This document shows, one piece after another, positions 6,966 through 13,872 of a stretch of DNA of 18,158 nt. Position 1 is the first letter of the stretch, and each line of letters opens with the position of its first letter. The translations under genes were made by a program, and so were the position numbers. This DNA is from Rhodospirillaceae bacterium UBA3470 (GTDB lineage: Bacteria > Pseudomonadota > Alphaproteobacteria > Rhodospirillales > Casp-alpha2). The DNA lies in the NCBI GenBank assembly GCA_002378125.1, contig DFRF01000094.1:1-18158 (forward strand), read 5' to 3'. The notes below the pieces were generated by a model. That model saw only the letters and a program-made list of their open reading frames with translations, did no database searches and was not told the origin of the DNA.

Positions 6966-8027
6966 TTAGGCGGCGCCGACCTGGGCTAGGCTGGTTTCGA
7001 TGTCGTCCATGGACAACTGACGGAGCCTAAATGCCTTAAGAAGTTCAATCTCGATGATTACACCCTGCCCGAGTTCCTCGGCAACCATATGGCGCACGAA
7101 CCCAATCAGTTCCTGAACCTGGCCGGGGTAGACCAAAATATTGGTCAGCAGTTCGCGCCGGATCAGGGGGGGATACTTGATCAATTCCAGGACCAACAAC
7201 TTCTTCACCTTCAAGGGCACGCGGACGCTGCCAAACAAGCGGTCCAGGCAAAAAGAATAGATACCGAAATCCAACTTACCAGCCACTTCTTGGGTAAAGC
7301 CGCGGAACTCATCTAGGAATGGCCCCGCCGTGATTTTCCTATCCATGAGCTTCCTAACTATATCCAAGAACTGCCGATAGCGGAGGCGCGCCGGGCTCAG
7401 TCGATCGCCTAGTTCAACCTCGATTGCACGGATTTCGGCAGCTCGGAACTGCATCTGGCGAACCGCCTGGGCGGATGAGCGGACTTCGTCGGAAAGGGCT
7501 TGTTCCTCGATCAGGACGAAAAGGCGTTCGAAGCGTTCCCGGTCGCGGGACGACAGGCGCTGCGCCTTCTCCGAAAGCGGTAGCAGGGCTGCCTGAGCCA
7601 CAAGATGATCCTTAGAATAGATGGCTGCCATGGCCGACGCCGTGGAGACCACCGGTGTCGTGCGGAAGTCATCGGTAATAATGAACCGGCTGTTGTCCGC
7701 GACGGTCAGATAGCGGCCCAATTTGGCGCAACCTAAAAAATGATCTGCCAAGTCTTTCCGTGACTGCGCTTCCCGTTGGCCGACGGAGGACGCCTGAGGC
7801 GCCGGTGCTGGCACAGACGAGGCCTCTTCCGCGCCCTGGCCCGGCCCGGCGGGGGTGCCCCTCACGTAAATCTGGCGTGCGTCGTTATCATCGGGGCTAG
7901 GGTCACCGTTGGGCGCGGCGACCCGTGGGGTCGGCAGTTCGGGATGATGCCCACCATTACCGTACTTATTATTTTGACCGTTGTGGCGGCGCCGAAAGGG
8001 GTTCATGAATGGGGAATCGTCACTCAT
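6966..8027 (-). CDS. Unrecognised cytoplasmic protein with disordered N-terminus and helical C-terminal domain
   Basis: I do not recognise this 353-residue protein. It has no signal peptide or membrane segment. Residues 1 to about 90 are low-complexity and probably disordered. They open with a basic PFMNPFRRRHNGQNN and continue Pro-, Gly-, Asp- and Gln-rich. From about residue 90 the chain looks globular and mostly helical, with many charged and Leu residues (RDRERFERLFVLIEEQ; VRKLMDRKITAGPFLDEF; VKKLLVLELIKYPPLI; ELLTNILVYPGQVQELIGF). Start choices are ATG at 8027 and an in-frame GTG at 8033, with no clear ribosome site at either. It is transcribed away from the SPOR lipoprotein gene. The NPFRRR motif also ends the COQ9 protein nearby. 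Length and codon use support a real gene; function unknown. Confidence 0.75.
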   Translation of the reverse strand: MSDDSPFMNPFRRRHNGQNNKYGNGGHHPELPTPRVAAPNGDPSPDDNDARQIYVRGTPAGPGQGAEEASSVPAPAPQASSVGQREAQSRKDLADHFLGCAKLGRYLTVADNSRFIITDDFRTTPVVSTASAMAAIYSKDHLVAQAALLPLSEKAQRLSSRDRERFERLFVLIEEQALSDEVRSSAQAVRQMQFRAAEIRAIEVELGDRLSPARLRYRQFLDIVRKLMDRKITAGPFLDEFRGFTQEVAGKLDFGIYSFCLDRLFGSVRVPLKVKKLLVLELIKYPPLIRRELLTNILVYPGQVQELIGFVRHMVAEELGQGVIIEIELLKAFRLRQLSMDDIETSLAQVGAA

Positions 8028-8480
8028 GGTCACAGGACGGCCAGAGTTAGGTTGAAGCGAAACGTCATCGTATTTCCATCATACGCCTTTCCGGACGCGC
8101 CGCCAACGTCCCTTTGCCCGCTGCATTAGGGGTCGGAGATCCATTCACAAAAGCGTATTGCGGTGTTGCTAGGGCTCGCACGAGTAAAGGCACATCTCTA
8201 ATTCATTGGCAGCCTCCAAATGCCGGCACCACTCCTGGAAAATTTTCTTCTCGGTAGTCCGGTCCGCCCTTCCCCAGTAGTGGACCGAACTAAACATCCC
8301 TTAAGACCCGCAAGCGCAGTGAAAACCGCACCTCAAATTTGTAGGTCGCCTACCGAATTCTGGGTCAACATACGAAATTTGTTAACTTTTTCCACCGTAA
8401 TCTTATCCGCAAGAACGGGAAACTACATCAAAATAAGAAAAATCAAACTACAACCCGTGCCCTGGGGGATAACCATTCCC
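8028..8480. other. Divergent intergenic region upstream of the SPOR lipoprotein
   Basis: These 453 bases lie between the unrecognised minus-strand gene and the lipoprotein gene. The right third (about 8370-8460) is AT-rich and includes TTGTTAACTTTTT, a likely promoter zone, though no well-spaced -35/-10 pair stands out. An open plus-strand frame from 8220 runs into the lipoprotein gene. Its extra 87 residues look non-coding and would hide the lipoprotein signal, so I treat it as leader DNA. Confidence 0.55.
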
Positions 8481-9434
8481 ATGAGCAAAGCTTATCGCTT
8501 GGCCGGCGCCGTTGCGGCGCCCCTCCTGACCGCCGGATGCGGCATGCCCATCGGCGTTCAGATCGCCTCTTTTCTCGCCGACACCGTGTCCGTAATCACT
8601 ACAGACAAAACCCTGACCGACCACGGCATTTCCTCGATCACCAAGAAAGATTGCGCGCTGTGGCGTACGATCGAGGGCAAGAATATCTGCCGCGAACCGG
8701 ATAATTCAGTCACCACTTTGGCCGACGCATCATCCATGCCGAGGGCCGTCAGCACCAAAGTCAAACTCCCCGAACCGAACCGGGGCGCGACCGCCACCGT
8801 CAAGACAATTAACAACAACTTCGCTTGGCGGGAAACAGCCGAGTTTCCCAAGGAGGAACCTGGGAGGGCGGTCGCTGCCCTACCCCCACTTACCGCCCCG
8901 GCGCCGGAGGTCATTCCCACGAAAACGAATCTGACACCCTGGGCGCCGATTACGACCGAGGTGATCGTTCCGGAGACACTGACGCGGTCGAAAAACATCA
9001 TCGTGACGCCAGCGGCGCCAACGATTCCGACGCGCCACAACAAGCCGACCTACGTGGTCCCCAAAACGGTCCTAACGCCTCCAACAAATATACAACCAAT
9101 GGTTAAGCCGACGACCGTCGCCGAACCCGTCTATAAACCGGCTGCCCCGGTTCAACCAACCTCGCACAAGACCCGCCAGACGTTCTTCATTATTGCCAGC
9201 TATCATCACAAGGCCGCGGCATCGAGGTTTTCCGGCAAGCATAGTCGGCTCGAGCCGACTATTTTGGAGGGGACCGCGCACGGCAAACGGGTTTACCGCA
9301 TAGCCATTGGCCCGGTTTTACGTGAGGACCGCAAAACAACCCGAAGATTCTTGAAAAACCGTGGTTTCGAGGATGCCTGGGCGCTGACGGTAAGAACGCC
9401 TAAGTTGCTGACGGAGGTTGCCGCATTACACTGA
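8481..9434 (+). CDS. Lipoprotein with C-terminal SPOR domain
   Basis: A 317-residue envelope protein. Residues 1-20 form a lipoprotein signal ending in the lipobox LTAGC, with C20 as the lipidated residue, so it should be membrane-anchored facing the periplasm. A short conserved block follows (KDCALWRTIEGKNIC, 56-70), of a kind found in other alphaproteobacterial envelope proteins. A long Pro/Thr-rich, probably extended linker comes next (about 95-230). Residues about 233-303 fit a SPOR domain: TFFIIASYHHKAAASRF, then RVYRIAIGP, then RRFLKNRGFEDAWAL. SPOR domains bind denuded peptidoglycan glycan at septa, so a role in cell division or wall remodelling is likely. ATG at 8481 is chosen because it places the signal peptide at the terminus; GGGGGA lies about 10 bases upstream. 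Its end overlaps the convergent COQ9 gene by 9 bases. Confidence 0.8.
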   Translation: MSKAYRLAGAVAAPLLTAGCGMPIGVQIASFLADTVSVITTDKTLTDHGISSITKKDCALWRTIEGKNICREPDNSVTTLADASSMPRAVSTKVKLPEPNRGATATVKTINNNFAWRETAEFPKEEPGRAVAALPPLTAPAPEVIPTKTNLTPWAPITTEVIVPETLTRSKNIIVTPAAPTIPTRHNKPTYVVPKTVLTPPTNIQPMVKPTTVAEPVYKPAAPVQPTSHKTRQTFFIIASYHHKAAASRFSGKHSRLEPTILEGTAHGKRVYRIAIGPVLREDRKTTRRFLKNRGFEDAWALTVRTPKLLTEVAALH

Positions 9435-10076
9435 GCGGCGGCGAAAGGGGTTCACTGGTGGAAACAGGCGGCCCAATCGTTCCTTGATCCGCCGGGGCAT
9501 ACCGAAGGCTTTAAGCACATCATTAATGCGCCGGTCTAGGAAACCCCAGGTTTCCGGGAAATCGCCGTTCTCATCGCCCTCGTCCGCCATCCAATAGAGG
9601 ATCGTCGATGAATAGACCGAGGCCAAGAGGCCGCGCTTAGAATAGTGGTTCCAGTCCGTTGAAGTATCGCCGGCGGCGTACCACATCACCGAACAAGTCC
9701 GCCAAGTCATCTCAGAGAGACGTCCGGCGTTCTGGGGCAGGGCCAGGAACGACAGCAGCCTCCGCATGGCTTCCTTGTATTCTGCGTTCATGGCCAGACG
9801 CGTCTTGACGCAGGCATGGATGCGGTCACGGATGCGCATGCCCTCCAGGTCCATGATCGCCAGTTCCGCCAGCATCCGCCGGTCGGACCACCGGGCAAAA
9901 TGATCGGCGACCTCACCTAAGCCACCGGAAAAGGCGCGCCGGGCATATCCGGCTTCCTTCCCTAGATCCTTGGCACCCGCTTCCAGCGCCGGCCAAGCCC
10001 AACCGTCGAGGGGGACGTGCACCAGCATTGCTTCCACCAATTGGTCACGGTGTTGCTCCAGGTTTTCCTCAATCAT
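9426..10076 (-). CDS. COQ9-family protein (ubiquinone biosynthesis; rpsU-divergent family)
   Basis: A 216-residue member of the COQ9 family, also known in bacteria as the rpsU-divergently transcribed protein. In eukaryotes COQ9 binds lipids and presents ubiquinone intermediates to the hydroxylase COQ7; a similar role in ubiquinone synthesis is inferred here. The fold starts as a TetR-like helical domain (HVPLDGWAWPALEAGAKDLG, 20-39). The diagnostic block is at 131-165: MWYAAGDTSTDWNHYSKR, then LASVYSSTILYW. FLDRRI follows at 179-184, and a basic tail ends NPFRRRSV. The ATG at 10076 overlaps the def stop by 8 bases and has a strong GGAGGAC site, so translation is coupled to def. A longer in-frame ATG at 10154 would run back inside def and is rejected. 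Confidence 0.9.
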   Translation of the reverse strand: MIEENLEQHRDQLVEAMLVHVPLDGWAWPALEAGAKDLGKEAGYARRAFSGGLGEVADHFARWSDRRMLAELAIMDLEGMRIRDRIHACVKTRLAMNAEYKEAMRRLLSFLALPQNAGRLSEMTWRTCSVMWYAAGDTSTDWNHYSKRGLLASVYSSTILYWMADEGDENGDFPETWGFLDRRINDVLKAFGMPRRIKERLGRLFPPVNPFRRRSV

Positions 10077-10635
10077 CGACGTCCTCCGATATCCCTTCGG
10101 GGCGCTCACCACAGGGCCCCTGATCAGTTTTGGACATATCTTCCGCATAGCCAAGCTTGGAAAGATCGGTCATGCGCATGGGATATAAGATACCGTCCAA
10201 ATGGTCGCACTCGTGCTGAACAACGCGGGCATGGTAGCCCTCGGCTTCCACTTCGAAGCACTGACCCTCGAGGTCCAAGGCGCGGTAGCGGATCTTCGTG
10301 TGCCGGGACACCACGCCCACCATATCCGGCAGCGAGAGACAACCTTCTATACCCTCCTCCATCGTCTCATCAACGGGTTCGATCTCCGGGTTTATAAGGA
10401 CGGTTAATGGTACGCCATTCTCGCTGCCGTCGCGTTCCTCCGGCACACGGAACACGACCACGCGGGCCGGCACGTGGACCTGCGGCGCGGCCAGGCCGAT
10501 GCCCGGCGCGTCCAGCATAGTCTCCACCATATCGGAAACCAGTTGTTGCACGGGTGCCGAAGTCGGATCAAGAACCGGACGGGCCTTCCCCATTAGCACG
10601 GGGTGGCCCATGCGGGCGATTTTCAGAATGGCCAT
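10069..10635 (-). CDS. def: Peptide deformylase
   Basis: A 188-residue metal-dependent deformylase that removes the formyl group from the N-terminal methionine of new proteins. All three family motifs are present: GIGLAAPQ at 45-52, EGCLSLP at 97-103 with the metal-binding C99, and QHECDHLDG at 140-148. In the last of these, H141 and H145 bind metal and E142 is catalytic. The cysteine in motif 2 and the full HExxH mark an active enzyme. The acidic C-terminal extension (SKTDQGPCGERPEGISEDVDD split across 168-188) is longer than the bacterial minimum. The ATG at 10635 gives the conserved ILKIARMGHPVL start. It is the first gene of a coupled pair with COQ9 and diverges from rpsU. Instead of its common partner fmt, it sits with COQ9 here. 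Confidence 0.95.
   Translation of the reverse strand: MAILKIARMGHPVLMGKARPVLDPTSAPVQQLVSDMVETMLDAPGIGLAAPQVHVPARVVVFRVPEERDGSENGVPLTVLINPEIEPVDETMEEGIEGCLSLPDMVGVVSRHTKIRYRALDLEGQCFEVEAEGYHARVVQHECDHLDGILYPMRMTDLSKLGYAEDMSKTDQGPCGERPEGISEDVDD
10081..10087 (-). promoter_or_regulatory. Strong Shine-Dalgarno site of the COQ9 gene inside def
   Basis: GGAGGAC lies within the last codons of def and ends 4 bases before the COQ9 ATG at 10076. It decides the COQ9 start and supports translation coupled to def in one transcript. Confidence 0.75.
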
Positions 10636-10801
10636 GCCAAAACCCGCCTTGTCATAAAAAAAATCCCTTCAAATAAACCATAAGCAGGCCGAAACGGTCC
10701 TTCACATCCTGGATTTGATGTGTTAGAAGGAGCGCCTCTGGAGAGGTATTGGAGCCTTTCCTGATCATTCCATTACTTAAGATGATGAGGTAGAACGAAA
10801 C
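10636..10801. promoter_or_regulatory. Divergent promoter region of def-COQ9 and rpsU
   Basis: These 166 bases contain an AT-rich left part (AAAAAAAATCCC near 10656-10667) and a small perfect hairpin, CCTCT-GG-AGAGG, at 10735-10746, which is likely to fall in the rpsU leader. No clear -35/-10 pair was identified. A leader structure controlling S21 synthesis is possible but unsupported. Confidence 0.4.
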
Positions 10802-11005
10802 GTGCAAGTCTCTGTTCGTGACAACAATGTCGACCAGGCCCTAAAGGTCCTGAAGAAGAAGATGCAACGCGAAGGCGTTTTCCGTGAAATGAAGCTCCGC
10901 CGTTCCTACGAAAAGCCGTCCGAGCGCCGGGCCCGCGAAAAGGCTGAGGCCGTGCGTCGCGCTCGTAAATTGGAGCGCAAGCGCCTGGAGCGCGAAGGCT
11001 TCTAA
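10802..11005 (+). CDS. rpsU: 30S ribosomal protein S21
   Basis: A 67-residue, strongly basic protein matching S21 along its whole length. VSVRDNNVDQALKVLKKK opens it, REMKLRRSYEKPSERR is the family core, and an Arg/Lys-rich helix ends in RKRLEREGF. S21 joins the small subunit near the mRNA exit and anti-Shine-Dalgarno region and affects translation initiation. The start is GTG at 10802 with GAGG about 11 bases upstream, a common start type for this gene. Placement divergent from the COQ9 operon is the known alphaproteobacterial arrangement, with def inserted between them here. Confidence 0.96.
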   Translation: MQVSVRDNNVDQALKVLKKKMQREGVFREMKLRRSYEKPSERRAREKAEAVRRARKLERKRLEREGF

Positions 11006-11108
11006 GCCCTTTTCTACATGTTTCGGCGTTGTATGATCCGCCGGCCATCTGAGGTGGGGTATTTCTTGCGTCTGGATACCACCGCACCGACTACCGAGGA
11101 GTCTGACC

Positions 11109-11711
11109 ATGGCCAAGATCTATGAGATCAACGACATTGTGCCTGTCATCGATCCCAGCAGCTTCGTTCACCCAGATGCCATCCTCATCGGCGACGCTAT
11201 CGTTGGGCCCAACTGCTATGTGGGTCCCGGCGCGGTTATGCGCGGCGACTTCGGCAGGCTTATTCTGGAAACTGGCGTCAACATTCAGGACAATTGCATC
11301 CTGCATGGCTTCCCCGGCACCGACACGGTGGTGGAAGAAGACGGTCACATCGGCCACGGTGCGGTCCTACACGGCTGCCGAATTGGACCCAACGCCCTGG
11401 TCGGCATGAATTCCGTGATCAATGATGACGCGGTCATCGGCGCCGAATGTATTGTTGCCGCCATGGCTTTCGTCCGCGCCGGAGAGGAATTTGCCCCACG
11501 TAGCCTGGTTGCCGGAATTCCAGCCAAAATCCTGCGCCAGGTTTCGGATGATGAGATTGAGTGGAAGTCGTCCGGCACCCGCGATTACCAGACCTTGACC
11601 AAAAGGTCCCTAGAAACCCTAAAATCGGCCACGGCGCTGAGCGCCCCAGAGGCGGACCGCCCGCGTATGCCAGTGGCGAGCTCTCAGCCCTTTCACGTTG
11701 GTCGCCGCTAA
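11109..11711 (+). CDS. paaY: Gamma-carbonic-anhydrase-fold protein, PaaY-like
   Basis: A 200-residue left-handed beta-helix (hexapeptide repeat) protein. Its centre closely follows PaaY of phenylacetate catabolism: MRGDFGRLILETGVNIQDN, then HGFPGTDTVVEEDGHIGHG, then LHGCRIGPNALVGMNSV. The gamma-carbonic-anhydrase metal ligands are present as H66, H83 and H88, with Q60 and D61 also kept. The C-terminal DEIEWKSSGTRDYQ is likewise PaaY-like. PaaY is known as a thioesterase that relieves CoA trapping in phenylacetate degradation; no other paa gene is in the window. A general metal-dependent thioesterase or a carbonic-anhydrase-like role is therefore equally possible. GAGGAG is 8-13 bases upstream of the ATG. 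The last 25 residues are a variable tail. Confidence 0.82.
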   Translation: MAKIYEINDIVPVIDPSSFVHPDAILIGDAIVGPNCYVGPGAVMRGDFGRLILETGVNIQDNCILHGFPGTDTVVEEDGHIGHGAVLHGCRIGPNALVGMNSVINDDAVIGAECIVAAMAFVRAGEEFAPRSLVAGIPAKILRQVSDDEIEWKSSGTRDYQTLTKRSLETLKSATALSAPEADRPRMPVASSQPFHVGRR

Positions 11712-12051
11712 TCTCCCACAATTTGATAACGCGACGCTCTGGCCCACGACAAGCTTAGCGACACCATATCCACTGCCCAATCAACCGCGGAATATATGGC
11801 CTCACGCGAGAACCAACGGGGAGTTTTGGAATGCTGCCCCGCCATCACCAACTTGCCCATTCGGTCGATGTGAACGGCGATATGGGTGCAATTCCGTAAC
11901 AGTCGGGTTGAGCTATTCCAGAATGGGCTTGATCTGTTTTTGCTGTCCCACAGACTTTTCCGGTTCAACGCGGCTCTGTGATTGGTGTCACTCAATTAGA
12001 AAAAAGTCAGTGAGCTATACACCAGCGTTTTATAAAAAATGGCAGGCGCAC
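11712..12051. other. Convergent intergenic region between paaY and pntB
   Basis: These 340 bases lie between the 3' ends of two convergent genes. A minus-strand frame (TTG 11995 to TAG 11708, 95 codons) contains plausible-looking text (AGQHSKTPRWFSREAIYSAV) but has no ATG start and no ribosome site, and I do not recognise it. The right end is AT-rich with T-runs in both directions (about 11998-12005 and 12030-12040), which could help termination. No well-formed terminator hairpin was found. Confidence 0.4.
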
Positions 12052-13443
12052 TTATCCAAGTGCTTGCACAATCTCTTCCGTCATCTTCTTGGCGTCGCCA
12101 AACAGCATCAACGTGTTGTCGGCGTAGAACAACGGATTGTCGACGCCGGCGTATCCCGCACTTAGCGAGCGCTTCACAAACAACACCGTCCCCGACTTCT
12201 CCACATCCAGGATCGGCATGCCGGCGATAGGGCTCTGCGGATCGGTCTTGGCCACCGGGTTGGTGGTGTCGTTAGCGCCAATTATGTAGGCCACGTCGGC
12301 GGTAGAAAACTCGTGGTTGATCGCCTCCAACTCGAATACCTCATCATAGGGCACGTTGGCTTCGGCCAGGAGCACGTTCATGTGCCCGGGCATACGGCCG
12401 GCGACTGGGTGGATAGCGTAGGCTACCTCCACCCCTTCCGCCTTCAACAGGTCGCACATTTCGCGAAGTGCGTGCTGTGCCTGGGCCACGGCCATACCAT
12501 ACCCCGGCACGATGATTACCTTGTTGGCGTTCTTCATCAGAAAAGCCGCATCGTCGGCGGCCCCGGCCTTGGCTTTCTTGTCGCCCATATCCGCGCTCGG
12601 TACCGCAGCCGTATCGCCGCCGAAGCCACCCAGCAACACGCTGATGATGGAGCGGTTCATGCCCTTGCACATGATGTAACTGAGGATCGCGCCCGATGAC
12701 CCAACCAGGGCACCAGTCACTATCAAGGCCGGGTTTGATAACGTGAATCCGATACCACAGGCGGCCCAACCAGAATACGAATTCAGCATCGACACGACGA
12801 CCGGCATGTCAGCGCCGCCGATGGGGATGATGATTAGACAACCAATGGCGAAGGCGAGGATCGCCAGCCCCCAGAACACGCCCTCCGTCTGACCACCGAT
12901 CAAGGTGAGGATCAACATCACAATGATCGTCGCAATCAAGGCATTGAGGCCGTGCTGGTAATTGAAGATGATGGGATTGCCGCTCATCAAGCCCTGCAGC
13001 TTGGCGAACGCGATGACCGAGCCGGAGAAGGTAATAGCGCCAATGACAAGACCCAAGGACAGCTCAATAATGCTGGCCATGTGAATGTCGCCAAATTTAC
13101 CGATACCGTACGCCTCCGGCTTATAGAATGCCGCTACGGCGACGAACACAGCGGCCAGGCCCACCAGCGAGTGGAAGGCCGCGACCAGCTGCGGCAGGGC
13201 TGTCATCTCGATCTTGCGAGCGATAATGGTGCCCGCGGCGCCACCAATAACGATGCCGAGCACGATCAGTTCAAAGCTGACCACAGAAGGAGCAGCTAAG
13301 GTCGTGACCACGGCGATGACCATACCGGCGATGCCGAAGATATTACCCTGGCGGGCTGTTTCCGGTGAGGACAGTCCCCGGAGTGCCAAAATGAACAGCA
13401 CCGAGGAAATGAGGTAGGCGAAGCCCGTCAATGTTCCACTCAT
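12052..13443 (-). CDS. pntB: NAD(P) transhydrogenase subunit beta
   Basis: A 463-residue inner-membrane subunit of the proton-translocating transhydrogenase, which uses proton entry to drive NADH + NADP+ to NAD+ + NADPH. Residues 1 to about 275 are a bundle of about eight or nine hydrophobic helices. FHSLVGLAAV holds H91, equivalent to the functionally important E. coli beta-His91, and GGADMPVVVSMLNSYSGWA (209-227) is another conserved membrane segment. A hydrophilic Lys/Ala/Asp-rich linker (about 285-300) leads to the NADP-binding domain III. That domain carries the fingerprint VPGYGMAVAQAQ at 312-323, AGRMPGHMNVLLAEA at 348-362, IGANDTTNP at 388-396 and KRSLSAGYAGVDNPLFY at 424-440. It is the last gene of the pnt operon, 12 bases after pntAB. 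Confidence 0.96.
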   Translation of the reverse strand: MSGTLTGFAYLISSVLFILALRGLSSPETARQGNIFGIAGMVIAVVTTLAAPSVVSFELIVLGIVIGGAAGTIIARKIEMTALPQLVAAFHSLVGLAAVFVAVAAFYKPEAYGIGKFGDIHMASIIELSLGLVIGAITFSGSVIAFAKLQGLMSGNPIIFNYQHGLNALIATIIVMLILTLIGGQTEGVFWGLAILAFAIGCLIIIPIGGADMPVVVSMLNSYSGWAACGIGFTLSNPALIVTGALVGSSGAILSYIMCKGMNRSIISVLLGGFGGDTAAVPSADMGDKKAKAGAADDAAFLMKNANKVIIVPGYGMAVAQAQHALREMCDLLKAEGVEVAYAIHPVAGRMPGHMNVLLAEANVPYDEVFELEAINHEFSTADVAYIIGANDTTNPVAKTDPQSPIAGMPILDVEKSGTVLFVKRSLSAGYAGVDNPLFYADNTLMLFGDAKKMTEEIVQALG

Positions 13444-13455
13444 GATCCGGCGCCC

Positions 13456-13869
13456 CTATTTCTTTTTCTTAAACATGCTGAGCATACGCTGGGTCACGAT
13501 GAAGCCGCCGAAGATATTCACCGACGCCAACGTTACAGCGCAAAAGCCCATGACTTTGGAAAAGTCCATGTCCGCCGGGCCGGCAGCCAACAGACCGCCA
13601 ACGATGATCACCGACGAGATGGCATTGGTCACCGCCATTAGCGGCGAATGCAGGGCCGGCGTCACGCTCCACACAACGTAGAACCCAACGAAACACGCCA
13701 TCACGAAGATAAAGAACAGGCTGAGGAAATCAAATCCACCAGCCGCCGCCGCGGCCTGAACCTCGACCAGATGCTTCGTGCTTTGGATCAGCTTCTCTGC
13801 CTCGTTCGACACCTCGGCGGCTTTCGTCGCCAGCCTTGACGCTTGATCATGAATGGTTGCCGCGTCCAT
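13456..13869 (-). CDS. pntAB: NAD(P) transhydrogenase subunit alpha part 2 (membrane)
   Basis: A 137-residue membrane subunit supplying the first helices of transhydrogenase domain II. An amphipathic N-terminal helix (residues 1-40) is followed by three hydrophobic segments: about 46-68 (FLSLFFIFVMACFVGFYVVW), 78-97 and 104-126 (CAVTLASVNIFGGFIV). TPALHSPLMAVTNAISSVI between the first two is the classic conserved block. The chain ends in a FKKKK tail on the cytoplasmic side. A separate alpha2 gene is the Rhodospirillum-type arrangement; in E. coli it is fused to alpha1. The GGAGG ribosome site lies inside the last codons of pntAA, and only three bases separate the two genes, so they are co-translated. 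Confidence 0.95.
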   Translation of the reverse strand: MDAATIHDQASRLATKAAEVSNEAEKLIQSTKHLVEVQAAAAAGGFDFLSLFFIFVMACFVGFYVVWSVTPALHSPLMAVTNAISSVIIVGGLLAAGPADMDFSKVMGFCAVTLASVNIFGGFIVTQRMLSMFKKKK

Positions 13870-13872
13870 GGC

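Noticed and set aside
8220..8480. Upstream extension of the SPOR lipoprotein frame
   Set aside because: The extra residues are unlike a protein and would bury the lipoprotein signal peptide, whereas ATG 8481 puts it exactly at the N-terminus.
10077..10154. Longer COQ9 start at ATG 10154
   Set aside because: It lies deep inside def; the ATG at 10076 has a strong GGAGGAC site and the typical N-terminus.
11708..11995. Minus-strand 95-codon frame between paaY and pntB
   Set aside because: It starts only at TTG, lacks a ribosome site, overlaps the paaY stop and matches nothing I recognise. It contains some protein-like text, so it is mentioned in the intergenic entry rather than called as a gene.
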